Assembly (NCBI RefSeq): GCF_034314165.1
Contig: NZ_JAVIWK010000001.1
Location: 2,557,001 to 2,621,000 of the forward strand
Source: Pseudomonas sp. Bout1
GTDB taxonomy: Bacteria > Pseudomonadota > Gammaproteobacteria > Pseudomonadales > Pseudomonadaceae
Direction: 5' to 3'
DNA: 64,000 nucleotides
Shown: in pieces, positions 31,043 through 38,819 of the stretch
Layout of the letters: each line of letters begins with the position of its first letter
Numbering within the stretch: position 1 is the stretch's first letter
Program-made: the position numbers and the translations under genes
The notes under the pieces: generated by a model
Databases searched by the model: none
The model's input: only the letters and a program-made list of their open reading frames with translations
Told to the model about the DNA's origin: nothing

Positions 31043-31888
31043 ATGCCAAACATTGTTCCGATACACAACCCTCGGGGGTTCACCCGAATGGACAACCAGA
31101 TGATGGATGGCTTGATGGCCATCGATTTGTCGGCGCGCGAAATGAAGATCGTTCTGTACGTGGCAAAGGCCACCTTGAACTTCAGCACGGGCGCCCATCG
31201 CATCCCGGCGGTCGATATCGCCAAGGCAACCCACATCCACCCTGACACGGTGTCGAAGGCTATTTCCGGCCTGCTGCGCCGTCGCGTGCTGTACCGAGAG
31301 GGTGGTGCACGCGGTGACATCGGCGTTTGCGACCCCAAAGAGTGGATCTTCGTAGTAGAGCCGAAACAGACTATATCGTCTGATTCGGCTCAAGTGGTCC
31401 GAATCGGCTCGGCCGCGAAACAGACCAAAACCGACGACTCCCTTCTTTATACAAAGAAAGAACCCCTATTAACTCTTTCTTCGAAAGAGATTAATCCGCC
31501 CCAAGAGCCAACCGAACCGCCGAAGCCTGACCGCAAGGTACCGTTCGGCATGACTCAGTTGCTGGCCGACAACCCGCACAACGTCCCTGAGCAACTGCTC
31601 GCTGACTGGCTGACCCAGCGGAAGGCCAAGCGCGCCGCCGTGACCGCCACCGTCTGGTCAACCGTGAACACCGAACTGGCCAAGTGCACCGAGGCCGGGA
31701 TCACTGCCGACGACGCAATCACCGAAGCGCTGAATTCGGGATGGCAGGGTTTCAAGGCATCGTGGGTGATCAAGCGTTTGGCTGAATCCGCACCGGCACC
31801 TACCCCTCAGTCGCGCCACACCGGCTTTGCCGAACGGAACTACACCGATGGCCTGATCCAGCGGGAGGACGGTTCCTATGCGATCTGA
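31043..31888 (+). CDS. Replication initiator, lambda O-like
   Basis: A 281-residue protein. The N-terminal winged-helix domain of phage O type is MDNQMMDGLMAIDLSAREMK followed by RIPAVDIAKATHIHPDTVSK (residues about 14-85). A hydrophilic linker (about 108-165) is encoded by the repeat-rich DNA taken here as the origin, and a C-terminal domain may contact the helicase loader. ATG at 31043 has GAGAGAA upstream. The stop overlaps the loader gene. Confidence 0.8.
   Translation: MPNIVPIHNPRGFTRMDNQMMDGLMAIDLSAREMKIVLYVAKATLNFSTGAHRIPAVDIAKATHIHPDTVSKAISGLLRRRVLYREGGARGDIGVCDPKEWIFVVEPKQTISSDSAQVVRIGSAAKQTKTDDSLLYTKKEPLLTLSSKEINPPQEPTEPPKPDRKVPFGMTQLLADNPHNVPEQLLADWLTQRKAKRAAVTATVWSTVNTELAKCTEAGITADDAITEALNSGWQGFKASWVIKRLAESAPAPTPQSRHTGFAERNYTDGLIQREDGSYAI
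31362..31489. other. Candidate replication origin inside the O-like gene
   Basis: Direct repeat CGAAACAGAC (31362-31371, 31416-31425), inverted repeat GATTCGG/CCGAATC (31382-31405) with GATTCGGCTC repeated as GAATCGGCTC, then an AT-rich stretch with the palindrome CTCTTTCTTCGAAAGAG. Repeats plus AT-rich DNA in the middle of O is how lambda ori is built. Confidence 0.55.
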
Positions 31889-32684
31889 GCCTGCCCAGCA
31901 AACCCCTGAACTGCCGCCAGGTACCCGCATCCAGCCCGCCGAGTGCGAGACCCACGGGCACTACGACCAGAAGATTTTTCCGGTGCTGGGCAAGGAGCTG
32001 AAAAGCGGTTGCCCTAAGTGCGGCCGGATCATCCGCGAAAAGGCCGAAGCTGCAGAACTGGCCAACAGGGCGATGGAGCTCCGTATGGCCATGGAACGCA
32101 AGCTTGGCGCCGCGCTGATCCCCAAGCGCTTCGCCAGCAAGACCCTGGACGGCTACGTCGCCGCCACCACGGAACAGCGAAAGGCGCTGAACACCTGCCG
32201 CCGGTATGCCGCTGAGTTCGCGCAGATCGCCGAGACTGGCCGCTGCCTGTTGCTGCTGGGAAAACCCGGCACCGGCAAGACGCATCTGTCCGTGGCGATC
32301 GCGAACGAGATCATGGACAAGTCATCTGCGACGGCGGTGTACCGCACCATCGGCGCTGTGCTGCAGGCCATACGCGCCACCTACGACCACTCCAGCGACC
32401 AGAGCGAAAGCCAGATCCTATCGAGCCTGATCAGCCCCTCGCTGCTCATCCTGGATGAGATCGGCGTCAGCAAGGAGAAGCCCAGTGACTTCGAGCTGAC
32501 CACCCTGTTCGCAATCATCAATGGCCGCTACGAAGAGCTGCGTCCGACCGTGATCGTTTCCAACTTGGATGGGCAGTCGCTGCCGACTGCCATTGGCGAG
32601 CGCTGCATTGATCGGCTGCGGGAGGGCGGTGTGATCGTCATTCCGTTCGAGTGGGAATCACAACGCGGCAAGGAGGGGTTCTGA
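31878..32684 (+). CDS. DnaC-like helicase loader
   Basis: A 268-residue AAA+ protein: N-terminal zinc-type region (CETHGHY...CPKCGRII), Walker A GKPGTGKTHLSVAI (about residue 133) and Walker B SLLILDEIGV (about residue 193). It should load the host DnaB helicase at the phage origin together with the O-like protein. It overlaps O by 11 bp and the next gene by one base. Confidence 0.9.
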   Translation: MRSEPAQQTPELPPGTRIQPAECETHGHYDQKIFPVLGKELKSGCPKCGRIIREKAEAAELANRAMELRMAMERKLGAALIPKRFASKTLDGYVAATTEQRKALNTCRRYAAEFAQIAETGRCLLLLGKPGTGKTHLSVAIANEIMDKSSATAVYRTIGAVLQAIRATYDHSSDQSESQILSSLISPSLLILDEIGVSKEKPSDFELTTLFAIINGRYEELRPTVIVSNLDGQSLPTAIGERCIDRLREGGVIVIPFEWESQRGKEGF

Positions 32685-32836
32685 TGAAGGACGCCCTGAC
32701 CATTTTTTTGATAGCTGCGTGTGTGTTTTTCAGCGTGAACGGGATCGCTACCGGATCCAGATATCTGACACTGGTGTGCGTGAAGATCGCCGCGCAAAGC
32801 GTCCCCATTGATCGCGCGCTGGAGCAATGCAAATGA
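32684..32836 (+). CDS. Small exported or membrane protein
   Basis: A 50-residue protein (MKDALTIFLIAACVFFSVNG) with one hydrophobic helix. ATG at 32684 overlaps the loader stop (TGATG) and has AAGGAGGGG upstream. The stop overlaps the next start. Function unknown. Confidence 0.65.
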   Translation: MKDALTIFLIAACVFFSVNGIATGSRYLTLVCVKIAAQSVPIDRALEQCK

Positions 32837-33327
32837 CCGATTACACCGAACTGAAGCGGCTGGCCGAGGCTTTCCCGGCGGATCTGGATTGGGACAGCAA
32901 TACCGAACCGTTCTTCAACGGCCCATCAGGCGAATCGCTGGGTGGCGGCCCTACCGGCTTCTACTGCGTCTACGGACCAGCCTTTGAGATTGATGACGAA
33001 CAATACGATGGGCCTACATACGTCGAGTCCTGCAAGGTCGACTTTGCAAAGTTCATGGTTGCGGCGCGTGAAGGCGTCCTGGCCCTGATCAAGGATATTG
33101 AGAGCCACAAACGCATGCTTCTGGCTGCTGCTTGCGACCTTGGCGCGATCGGTGAAGCGCTCAACTCAGATATGGACGATGACGGCGACGCATTGCTTGG
33201 CATGGTCATCGACCTGAAAGCCCAGAACACGCGAATGCTGGAATGGCTCAAGGACATCAGCCGCACATCCGGAGACAAGGGCGCAGTCATGGGCGCTCGC
33301 CAACTGCTCAAGGAGCTCGCCGAATGA
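32833..33327 (+). CDS. Phage protein of unknown function
   Basis: A 164-residue acidic protein (MTDYTELKRLAEAFPADLDW), with a C-terminal helical half; similar in style to Ea22-type accessory proteins. Coupled to both neighbours by 4-bp overlaps. Function unknown. Confidence 0.6.
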   Translation: MTDYTELKRLAEAFPADLDWDSNTEPFFNGPSGESLGGGPTGFYCVYGPAFEIDDEQYDGPTYVESCKVDFAKFMVAAREGVLALIKDIESHKRMLLAAACDLGAIGEALNSDMDDDGDALLGMVIDLKAQNTRMLEWLKDISRTSGDKGAVMGARQLLKELAE

Positions 33328-33527
33328 ATGACTTCGACCAATCGGTGCTTGCGTACTACCAAGAGCAGGGCGGAGCTACTGCCTGGATCTGCTCGGGAGC
33401 TTTGAATGTTTCTCGGGAAGATGTGAGCAAGGCTTTGCAGCGCCTCAAGCGCAAAGGCGTCATGAAAAACAAAGGCCCGTTCTGGGAGTGGAAAGCGCCA
33501 TCGCGTCAGGAGGTCGGATATGACTGA
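33324..33527 (+). CDS. Small winged-helix protein
   Basis: A 67-residue protein; SGALNVSREDVSKALQRLKR and KGVMKNKGPFWEW give a winged-helix pattern (residues about 20-58). Probably binds DNA. Overlaps neighbours by 4 and 8 bp. Confidence 0.6.
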   Translation: MNDFDQSVLAYYQEQGGATAWICSGALNVSREDVSKALQRLKRKGVMKNKGPFWEWKAPSRQEVGYD

Positions 33528-33990
33528 CAAGGTCAGCGTCAACTGCCTTTCCATGCTCACAGAGGCCATCACCCGCATGTCCAAGATGTTCGAGGACAAG
33601 CACTTCGTGGTGGTATCCCTGCGCCCGGGCAAGGACCGCACCCTTGACCAGAACCGCCTGTGGTTCGCGATGTACAAGCGCATCGCCGAAATGACCCAGA
33701 TCGGCGATGCGGCCGACGCTCGCCGTTACTGCAAGCTGCACTTCGGCGTGCAGATCCTGCTGAACGAAGATGCCGGCTTTCAGGCCGAGTGGTATCGGGT
33801 CATGCGTCATCTGCCCTACGAAACGAAGCTGGCCATGATGGGGGAGTGCCACCTGTTCGGGCCGGACGGCTTCCCAGTAACGAGTCTGTTCAACCGCGCC
33901 CAGGGCATCAATTACACCGACCGCATCGCTGCCTATTTCACAGGCCAAGGTGTGGTTTTCACTGATCTACTCAGCAAGGAGGCTGCATGA
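33520..33990 (+). CDS. ninB: NinB recombination protein
   Basis: A 156-residue protein of the NinB (Orf) family: LRPGKDRTLDQNRLWFAMYK near residue 30 and the central region DARRYCKLHFGVQIL. NinB binds single-stranded DNA and can replace RecFOR functions in lambda recombination. It is followed by NinG, the usual order. Confidence 0.85.
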   Translation: MTDKVSVNCLSMLTEAITRMSKMFEDKHFVVVSLRPGKDRTLDQNRLWFAMYKRIAEMTQIGDAADARRYCKLHFGVQILLNEDAGFQAEWYRVMRHLPYETKLAMMGECHLFGPDGFPVTSLFNRAQGINYTDRIAAYFTGQGVVFTDLLSKEAA

Positions 33991-34562
33991 TCGCCAAGCA
34001 ACCCAAACCGAAGAAGTGCAAGAACCCGGCATGCGGCATCAGCTTCCCGCCGCAGCGCCTGGGCCAGGCCGTATGCAGCCCGAACTGTGGCCTGGCCATC
34101 AAGGACGTGAACCAGGCGAAGGCCCGCAGGTCACTGGCCGAGATCGGCCGCAAAGAGGTCAAGGCCCGCAAGGAGAAGCTGAAGAGCAGGGCGGATCACC
34201 TCAAGGATACGCAGCAGGCTTTTAACGCCTGGGTGCGCGCCCGTGACGCTGAACTTCCGTGCGTCAGCTGCGGCCGCCACCACCAGGGTAAGTATGACGC
34301 TGGCCACTATCGGACCGTGGGGAGTAATCCGGCCTTGCGCTTCGAGCCGAAGAACTGCCACCGCCAGTGTTCGCCGTGCAACACCCGGCTTTCCGGGAAC
34401 ATCGTGAATTACCGCATTGAGTTGGTGAAGCGCATCGGCGCCGAGGCAGTCGAGTGGCTGGAGGGTCCGCATGAGGCCAAGAAGTACACCGTGGATGAGT
34501 TGAAGACGATGACCGCCGACTATCGGGCAAAGACCAGAGGACTCAAGAGGGCTGCAGCATGA
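33987..34562 (+). CDS. ninG: NinG (Rap) recombination protein
   Basis: A 191-residue protein of the NinG/Rap family, a structure-specific endonuclease for recombination joints. Zinc-like Cys at the N-terminus (CKNPACGISFPPQ...CSPNC), an HNH-like core LPCVSCGRHHQGKYDAGHY, and CHRQCSPCNTRLSGN. It overlaps NinB by 4 bp. Confidence 0.9.
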   Translation: MIAKQPKPKKCKNPACGISFPPQRLGQAVCSPNCGLAIKDVNQAKARRSLAEIGRKEVKARKEKLKSRADHLKDTQQAFNAWVRARDAELPCVSCGRHHQGKYDAGHYRTVGSNPALRFEPKNCHRQCSPCNTRLSGNIVNYRIELVKRIGAEAVEWLEGPHEAKKYTVDELKTMTADYRAKTRGLKRAAA

Positions 34563-35140
34563 AGATCAATTCAGCACGCCAGGCGTGGCATGACTGCAAC
34601 TACAACCCCGCGCCGGGTCAGTCCTCAGATGCCGCGGAGCTTGGGGTGGTGGTGCAGAGCAGTGAGCGGGGGCCTACGGCAAATCATGCTGTGCACGGTG
34701 CTTTGGCCGGCCATATCCAGTCGGCGATAGCGCGTCTCCACTACCAGTTGCGAGCCTTCGGCAACGCCATGTACGCGGCAGAGCCGACCGATGATGATCG
34801 GGAGGAAGCAGAAGATGCGGTTTTCAACCTGGCTTGCTCTCGGGTAGATCGCATGACTGCCAGTAAGCGTGAACGTGCCGAGTACGTCGCAAAGGGTGTT
34901 TTTCGCCGGTATCGATACATGAACCAAGGCGGGCAGTCTTCCAACCATGATCCGCTCATCAAGCCGGAGATCTTCCGTGCCTGGGTGGAAGGGGAGTACG
35001 GCATCAAGCTCCCCTCAGCAGCTTGGGGGAGGGATTGGGAGCCCTTCGTGCAACTCTGCTTCGATGCCTGCTACGACATCGACGCGAAAGCACTGAGTCC
35101 AATTGGCGGGATAATTTACAAGATGAAAGAGGCCGCTTGA
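34559..35140 (+). CDS. Putative late regulator (Q-position)
   Basis: A 193-residue protein (MKINSARQAWHDCNYNPAPG) directly after NinG, where lambdoid phages carry the Q antiterminator. Basic patches and YVAKGVFRRYRYMNQGG are compatible with nucleic-acid binding. I see no sequence signature that proves Q, so the role rests on position. Confidence 0.45.
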   Translation: MKINSARQAWHDCNYNPAPGQSSDAAELGVVVQSSERGPTANHAVHGALAGHIQSAIARLHYQLRAFGNAMYAAEPTDDDREEAEDAVFNLACSRVDRMTASKRERAEYVAKGVFRRYRYMNQGGQSSNHDPLIKPEIFRAWVEGEYGIKLPSAAWGRDWEPFVQLCFDACYDIDAKALSPIGGIIYKMKEAA

Positions 35141-35216
35141 CTTCCCGCACGGCTGAGGGCAATATTTCCCCACAGTTAGTATTTTGCCTTCGGCAATTTG
35201 CACTGGAAGTTCAAGA

Positions 35217-35246
35217 AAACCCGGCCATTGCGTCGGGTTTTTTATT
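35217..35246 (+). terminator. Terminator before the Com cassette
   Basis: AAACCCG / CGGGTTT hairpin followed by TTTTATT. A terminator just after the Q-position gene would suit late antitermination. The tail TTTTTATTGCC recurs in four other intergenic spots. Confidence 0.8.
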
Positions 35247-35284
35247 GCCCACGGAAAGGGCGATTCAGCAAAAGGAATTTGCAG

Positions 35285-35470
35285 ATGTTGAAAGAATTGA
35301 GATGCGGTAACTGCAAAAGACTTCTCGCCCGTACGGGTGGGTTTACAGAGCTCCAGATCAAATGTTCCCGATGCGGGACGTTGAATCATGTGAAGGCCAC
35401 GAGCCTCGAGCAATCGCCTTTGAGCGACATGAGTGCGGAATCCTCCGCGAACAATCAGTCGACTCAATAG
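35285..35470 (+). CDS. com: Com-like zinc-finger translational activator
   Basis: A 61-residue protein aligned throughout with Mu Com: LRCGNCKRLLARTGGFTELQ, then IKCSRCGTLNH, giving the four zinc Cys. Mu Com binds the mom mRNA leader and opens its start site for translation. Here mom is absent; the next gene is a lectin-like bacteriocin. The 3' end of com carries the 71-nt leader that is duplicated before the gene at 36497, including a GCGGA/TCCGC hairpin. Confidence 0.85.
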   Translation: MLKELRCGNCKRLLARTGGFTELQIKCSRCGTLNHVKATSLEQSPLSDMSAESSANNQSTQ

Positions 35471-35482
35471 GTAAACAATATG
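35412..35482 (+). promoter_or_regulatory. Com-cassette leader, copy 1 (hairpin 35435-35448)
   Basis: 71 nt ending with the ATG of the lectin gene; 57 of 71 bases match 36429-36499 with no gaps. It contains the hairpin GCGGA-ATCC-TCCGC, 32 nt before the ATG. As in Mu mom, it overlaps the com coding end. Probable Com-responsive translation control site. Confidence 0.65.
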
Positions 35483-36352
35483 AGTTTTCAGTTTACTCCG
35501 TTCACAGCCAATGGCAGCTCCGTGCTACCGCCGCGAAACCTCATGAGCGCTGGCCAGTTTCTGCAGTCTCCTAATAAGCGCTTCCGACTGGTTTATCAGC
35601 CGGACGAGAATCTGGCGCTATACGATGGCGAATCAGTCGTATGGATCGCAGACGCAAGTAATGCGTACGTGACCCAGATGATTTACAAGTGGAAGGCCGT
35701 TTCGACGCCTCAACTTTTCATGAACTACAGCCTGGTGCTGAACGACTTTAGGCGTCAGCGCATTTGGCAGACAAAAAACAGCGACGTTCCGGGCGGCGAT
35801 AAGTACTTCGATACCCTTGCACAGCGAACTCATCTTCAGCTGCAGGACGACGGCAATATGGTGATCGTTGAGTTGGCTCCGCTTTGGACCACCTCCGGCC
35901 TGCCAATTGTTTACGATCAGCCCTCATACATCTTCCCTCCCAACACTTTCCTTGAGGTCGGCAAAATCTACAGCGTTGGTAGCTTTGGCGTGGTATTCCA
36001 AAGTGATGGGAACCTGGCTGTCTACGGCCCAGGCAACGCTCTTGTTTGGGCGAGCTACACCCAGGGTAAGGGCGGTACCAGTTGCTTGATGCAGGGTGAC
36101 GGCAACTTGGTGATTTTCAACGCCAGCGGTGTTGCTTTGTGGCATACGAATACAGGCGGGAATCCAGATGCGGTTCTGAGCCTTCAGGCAAACGGCCGCC
36201 TCACCATCACTCAGGCGCGTCCTGCTTGGGCTCGATTTGGCTACACGCCAACGATCCGCGCTCGCAAAGTGTACTACCCGAACAACGCTGATCCGGAGCA
36301 AAACGGCACCAATCCGTACCCGACTTATGGCCATATCGGCTATGAGTTCTAA
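35480..36352 (+). CDS. llpA: Lectin-like bacteriocin (LlpA-type, tandem B-lectin domains)
   Basis: A 290-residue protein with tandem monocot-mannose-binding-lectin folds. Repeats of the QxDxNxVxY type are visible: QPDENLALY, QDDGNMVIV, QSDGNLAVY, QGDGNLVIF and a degenerate QANGRLTIT. Length and layout match pseudomonad LlpA bacteriocins (about 275-300 residues), which kill related strains and lack a signal peptide, as here. Release would fit phage lysis. It starts 9 bp after the com stop, within the putative Com-target leader. Confidence 0.8.
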   Translation: MSFQFTPFTANGSSVLPPRNLMSAGQFLQSPNKRFRLVYQPDENLALYDGESVVWIADASNAYVTQMIYKWKAVSTPQLFMNYSLVLNDFRRQRIWQTKNSDVPGGDKYFDTLAQRTHLQLQDDGNMVIVELAPLWTTSGLPIVYDQPSYIFPPNTFLEVGKIYSVGSFGVVFQSDGNLAVYGPGNALVWASYTQGKGGTSCLMQGDGNLVIFNASGVALWHTNTGGNPDAVLSLQANGRLTITQARPAWARFGYTPTIRARKVYYPNNADPEQNGTNPYPTYGHIGYEF

Positions 36353-36428
36353 ACACTGACGGATGTGCTTATTCAGGCCCGCCGCATTGCATTGGGCCTG
36401 ATTACAAGAAGGTCGAGAACCTCACTCC

Positions 36429-36499
36429 CATCGCCTCTGAGCGACATGAAAGCGGAATGCTCCGCGACAAATCATTCGACTCAAGGGTAGAAAAATATG
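36429..36499 (+). promoter_or_regulatory. Com-cassette leader, copy 2 (hairpin 36452-36465)
   Basis: Second copy of the 71-nt leader with hairpin GCGGA-ATGC-TCCGC at the same distance from the ATG. In the com frame it still encodes a relic of the Com C-terminus (SPLSDMKAECSATNHSTQG), so a com gene was cut down to this segment. Confidence 0.65.
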
Positions 36500-36802
36500 A
36501 ATCAAGTAAAAGTAGGCGAAAAATTCTGGAACAACATCGGCTTTGTTGACTGGGCCAACCCGTTGATCCTGCCGTCCGAAAACACCACGGGCATCGTGAT
36601 TCGAACGTGCATCAATAGCGGCGGCAAAATTCTTTCCGGCGCTGTTACTCCGGTTTTTGCCACCCTTACTAAATGCCCGATGATCTATTCGGCAGAAGGG
36701 GCTGCGCCTTTTGAGATTGTCATTCCGGCAGGTCAGGGTGTTTGGTATGCGGCGTTTAACAGCAATTCGAGCCTTTACATCACATACGACGTTCTTGCTT
36801 GA
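36497..36802 (+). CDS. Small cargo protein behind a Com-type leader
   Basis: A 101-residue protein rich in beta strands (MNQVKVGEKFWNNIGFVDWA...SNSSLYITYDVLA), with no signal peptide and no recognised family. It shares the leader of the lectin gene, which suggests the same control. It could be an accessory or immunity-type factor or an independent cargo protein; a terminator follows. Confidence 0.6.
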   Translation: MNQVKVGEKFWNNIGFVDWANPLILPSENTTGIVIRTCINSGGKILSGAVTPVFATLTKCPMIYSAEGAAPFEIVIPAGQGVWYAAFNSNSSLYITYDVLA

Positions 36803-36846
36803 CAGAAATGGTCTTAAGGACGGTCTTGCCCTCCTTAGATAGCCAT

Positions 36847-36873
36847 AAGGCCCAGCTCAATGCTGGGCCTTTC
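36847..36873 (+). terminator. Terminator closing the Com cassette
   Basis: Perfect AAGGCCCAGC / GCTGGGCCTT stem with a 5-nt loop, then T and CC. It separates the cassette from the holin genes. Confidence 0.8.
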
Positions 36874-36995
36874 CTATTCAGGGCCTCAGCATTCGCTGGG
36901 GCCTTTTCGTTTTCGGCCCCGCCACACCCTTCGGACTGAGCAGGGAGTGCCGCCGGGGCTGACCTATTTCAAACATGCCCCACGGAGTCGAGCGC

Positions 36996-37331
36996 ATGGA
37001 GTATCTACAGCGCCTGCTCGACAAGATCGACAGGTTTGAATTACTGATTGCGGGCCTGGTCGGCGCCGTGATCGCCAGTTGGTGGCACAAGGACGACTTG
37101 AACGACTGGCGCGCCTGGATGATCTTCCTCATCACCGGCATGGCCTGCTCGATCTACCTCACGAGCATGGTCAGCACCTACCTGGGCGTGACCGAGCCGA
37201 AGATCGTCGCCGGCATCGGCTTCCTGTTGGGTGCATTCGGCGGCTCGCTCCTGGCGGCCATCAATCGAGCCATTAAATCCGCTGACCTCTGGGCGCTCAT
37301 TCGCCAGCGGTTCGGGGGAGGCAACCCATGA
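36996..37331 (+). CDS. Putative holin
   Basis: A 111-residue protein with three hydrophobic helices (about residues 17-35, 43-66 and 75-90) and a charged C-terminus (IRQRFGGGNP). ATG at 36996 has ACGGAG upstream; a Met 7 codons earlier has no site. Overlaps the next membrane gene by 4 bp. Topology and place before terminase suggest a phage holin. Confidence 0.7.
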   Translation: MEYLQRLLDKIDRFELLIAGLVGAVIASWWHKDDLNDWRAWMIFLITGMACSIYLTSMVSTYLGVTEPKIVAGIGFLLGAFGGSLLAAINRAIKSADLWALIRQRFGGGNP

Positions 37332-37672
37332 ATCTTGAACTGATAAACTCCATCGCCTGCGGCCTTATCGCGCTGTGGGCAGCCTGGTGCGTACTGAGTG
37401 GGAAGGTGAGGGACGGGATCCTCGGGAAGCTGATCTACACCACGATAGCCATTACTGGTTTCGTCGTGTCGGTGCGTAGCCAGAACATCTTCTTCGGCCC
37501 GACCACCGCAGGCCTGACGCTGCACGTCGCCCTGGCCCTGGCCGGCGCCCGCCACATCTTTATGGTCACGTACTGGCAGCGGGTGAAGGTCTGGCTGTGC
37601 CGGACGCTGAACTGCGAGCACTGCCTGCACTGCGACAAGGCACCAGGCGGTGTCGAGCGCCGGGGCAAGTAA
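37328..37672 (+). CDS. Second membrane protein of the holin unit
   Basis: A 114-residue protein with three hydrophobic stretches (INSIACGLIALWAAWCVL, LIYTTIAITGFVVSV, LHVALALAGARHIFMV) and a Cys-rich C-terminus (CEHCLHCDK). Coupled to the holin by ATGA. Could be a co-holin or antiholin. Confidence 0.6.
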   Translation: MNLELINSIACGLIALWAAWCVLSGKVRDGILGKLIYTTIAITGFVVSVRSQNIFFGPTTAGLTLHVALALAGARHIFMVTYWQRVKVWLCRTLNCEHCLHCDKAPGGVERRGK

Positions 37673-37711
37673 TCCGCGCCACGTTTTCGAATGCGCCAAA
37701 TCGTGGCGCGA

Positions 37712-38041
37712 CTAGTCGTGATCGCTATAGGCCGTCACCACTAACGGTCTGACAGGGAACCATAACCACTCTCCGTCCTGAGTAATGGATTCGCCCGGCT
37801 GTACGGTGTAATCGCCATATGCTTCATCAGGAAAGCTGAACTCAATTGACGAAGTATCAAGCCAGCCTTCGAACGGTTCGGTTTTGACGGCTAGCCAGCT
37901 GAAGCCCTTGTTGCTTTTCTGATAGGTGTAAGTGCTTTTATCTAAAGCCCCTCGATGCTGGCTAAACGTAAATGAGGCCTTTGCCTCCTGGGCTGGCCGA
38001 TCTTCCAGCCTAAACGACATTTGTGCCGTCTTGAACTCCAT
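37712..38041 (-). CDS. Minus-strand cargo protein, beta-rich
   Basis: A 109-residue protein (MEFKTAQMSFRLEDRPAQEA) with GGAG 8-11 bp upstream. Rich in aromatic and beta-prone residues (GWLDTSSIEFSFPDEAYG). It runs against the late genes and so is separately expressed. Function unknown. Confidence 0.6.
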   Translation of the reverse strand: MEFKTAQMSFRLEDRPAQEAKASFTFSQHRGALDKSTYTYQKSNKGFSWLAVKTEPFEGWLDTSSIEFSFPDEAYGDYTVQPGESITQDGEWLWFPVRPLVVTAYSDHD

Positions 38042-38130
38042 ACGATTGCTCCTTCCATAATTTGAGCATCATCAATACCACGAAAATCCGCAGAATGAAG
38101 TTATGCGGTGCTTTCACTATAGGGGGAAAG

Positions 38131-38604
38131 ATGACGACCATTGCCTACAAAGACGGCGTGATCGCCTATGACTCCCAGGTAACCCGTGGTGACGTCATCA
38201 CCTACGACGATTACGAAAAATGCCTTGAGCGCAATGGGGTGAGGTTCTTCTGCTCCGGTGCCGTCTCGGACTATCAGTGCCTGGTTGATGCTTACTTCGG
38301 TGCAAAGCCTGAAAGCAACATCGACGTTTCCGCCATCGTGCTGGACGGTGAGCAGTTGATGCTTGTTGCCGTGGATGACGCAACGGGTTTATGGAAATCG
38401 CCGATCATGCTGGATCGCCCATACGCCATTGGTAGCGGTACGCCCTACGCGTTCGCCACAATGGACATGGGCGCGACTGCTTATCAGGCGGTAGAGATGG
38501 CTGCCAAGCGCGACACCAGCACCGGCGGCACAATCCGCACTGTAGTGGTGGCCGAGATTCTAGAGCCAGGTAACGCGGACGTTGGTCAGGCGCATAAGTT
38601 CTAA
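38131..38604 (+). CDS. HslV-like Ntn hydrolase
   Basis: A 157-residue protein built like a proteasome/HslV beta subunit: after Met comes TTIAYKDGVIAYDSQ (Thr nucleophile at position 2, Asp in YDSQ) and the late GSGTPYAFATMDMGATAYQA motif. After Met removal the N-terminal Thr would be catalytic. HslV needs the HslU ATPase; no ATPase partner is present here. Place before terminase suggests a phage protease or regulator. Confidence 0.75.
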   Translation: MTTIAYKDGVIAYDSQVTRGDVITYDDYEKCLERNGVRFFCSGAVSDYQCLVDAYFGAKPESNIDVSAIVLDGEQLMLVAVDDATGLWKSPIMLDRPYAIGSGTPYAFATMDMGATAYQAVEMAAKRDTSTGGTIRTVVVAEILEPGNADVGQAHKF

Positions 38605-38760
38605 AGATTCTTCGAGACTCTTGGTCCCGACGATTTGGTTACCTTTCCCCCCGAATTTCAAGTTCATCAGCAACTCATGAGCATCCACCCGCTCAGGGGC
38701 CTCGCCTTGAATTGTCTGCGGTGCATTAATGTGCTCATAGGTCAATTCGTACTTGTGCAT
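38560..38760 (-). CDS. Small minus-strand protein
   Basis: A 66-residue protein (MHKYELTYEHINAPQTIQGE) with a weak ribosome site. It converges with and overlaps the HslV-like gene by 45 bp. Composition is protein-like. Function unknown. Confidence 0.5.
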   Translation of the reverse strand: MHKYELTYEHINAPQTIQGEAPERVDAHELLMNLKFGGKGNQIVGTKSLEESLELMRLTNVRVTWL

Positions 38761-38819
38761 TATTTATCTCGGTATGGGCTAATGGTAGGTGTGCCGCAGG
38801 TGAGTGCGGCGCAGGTGGA

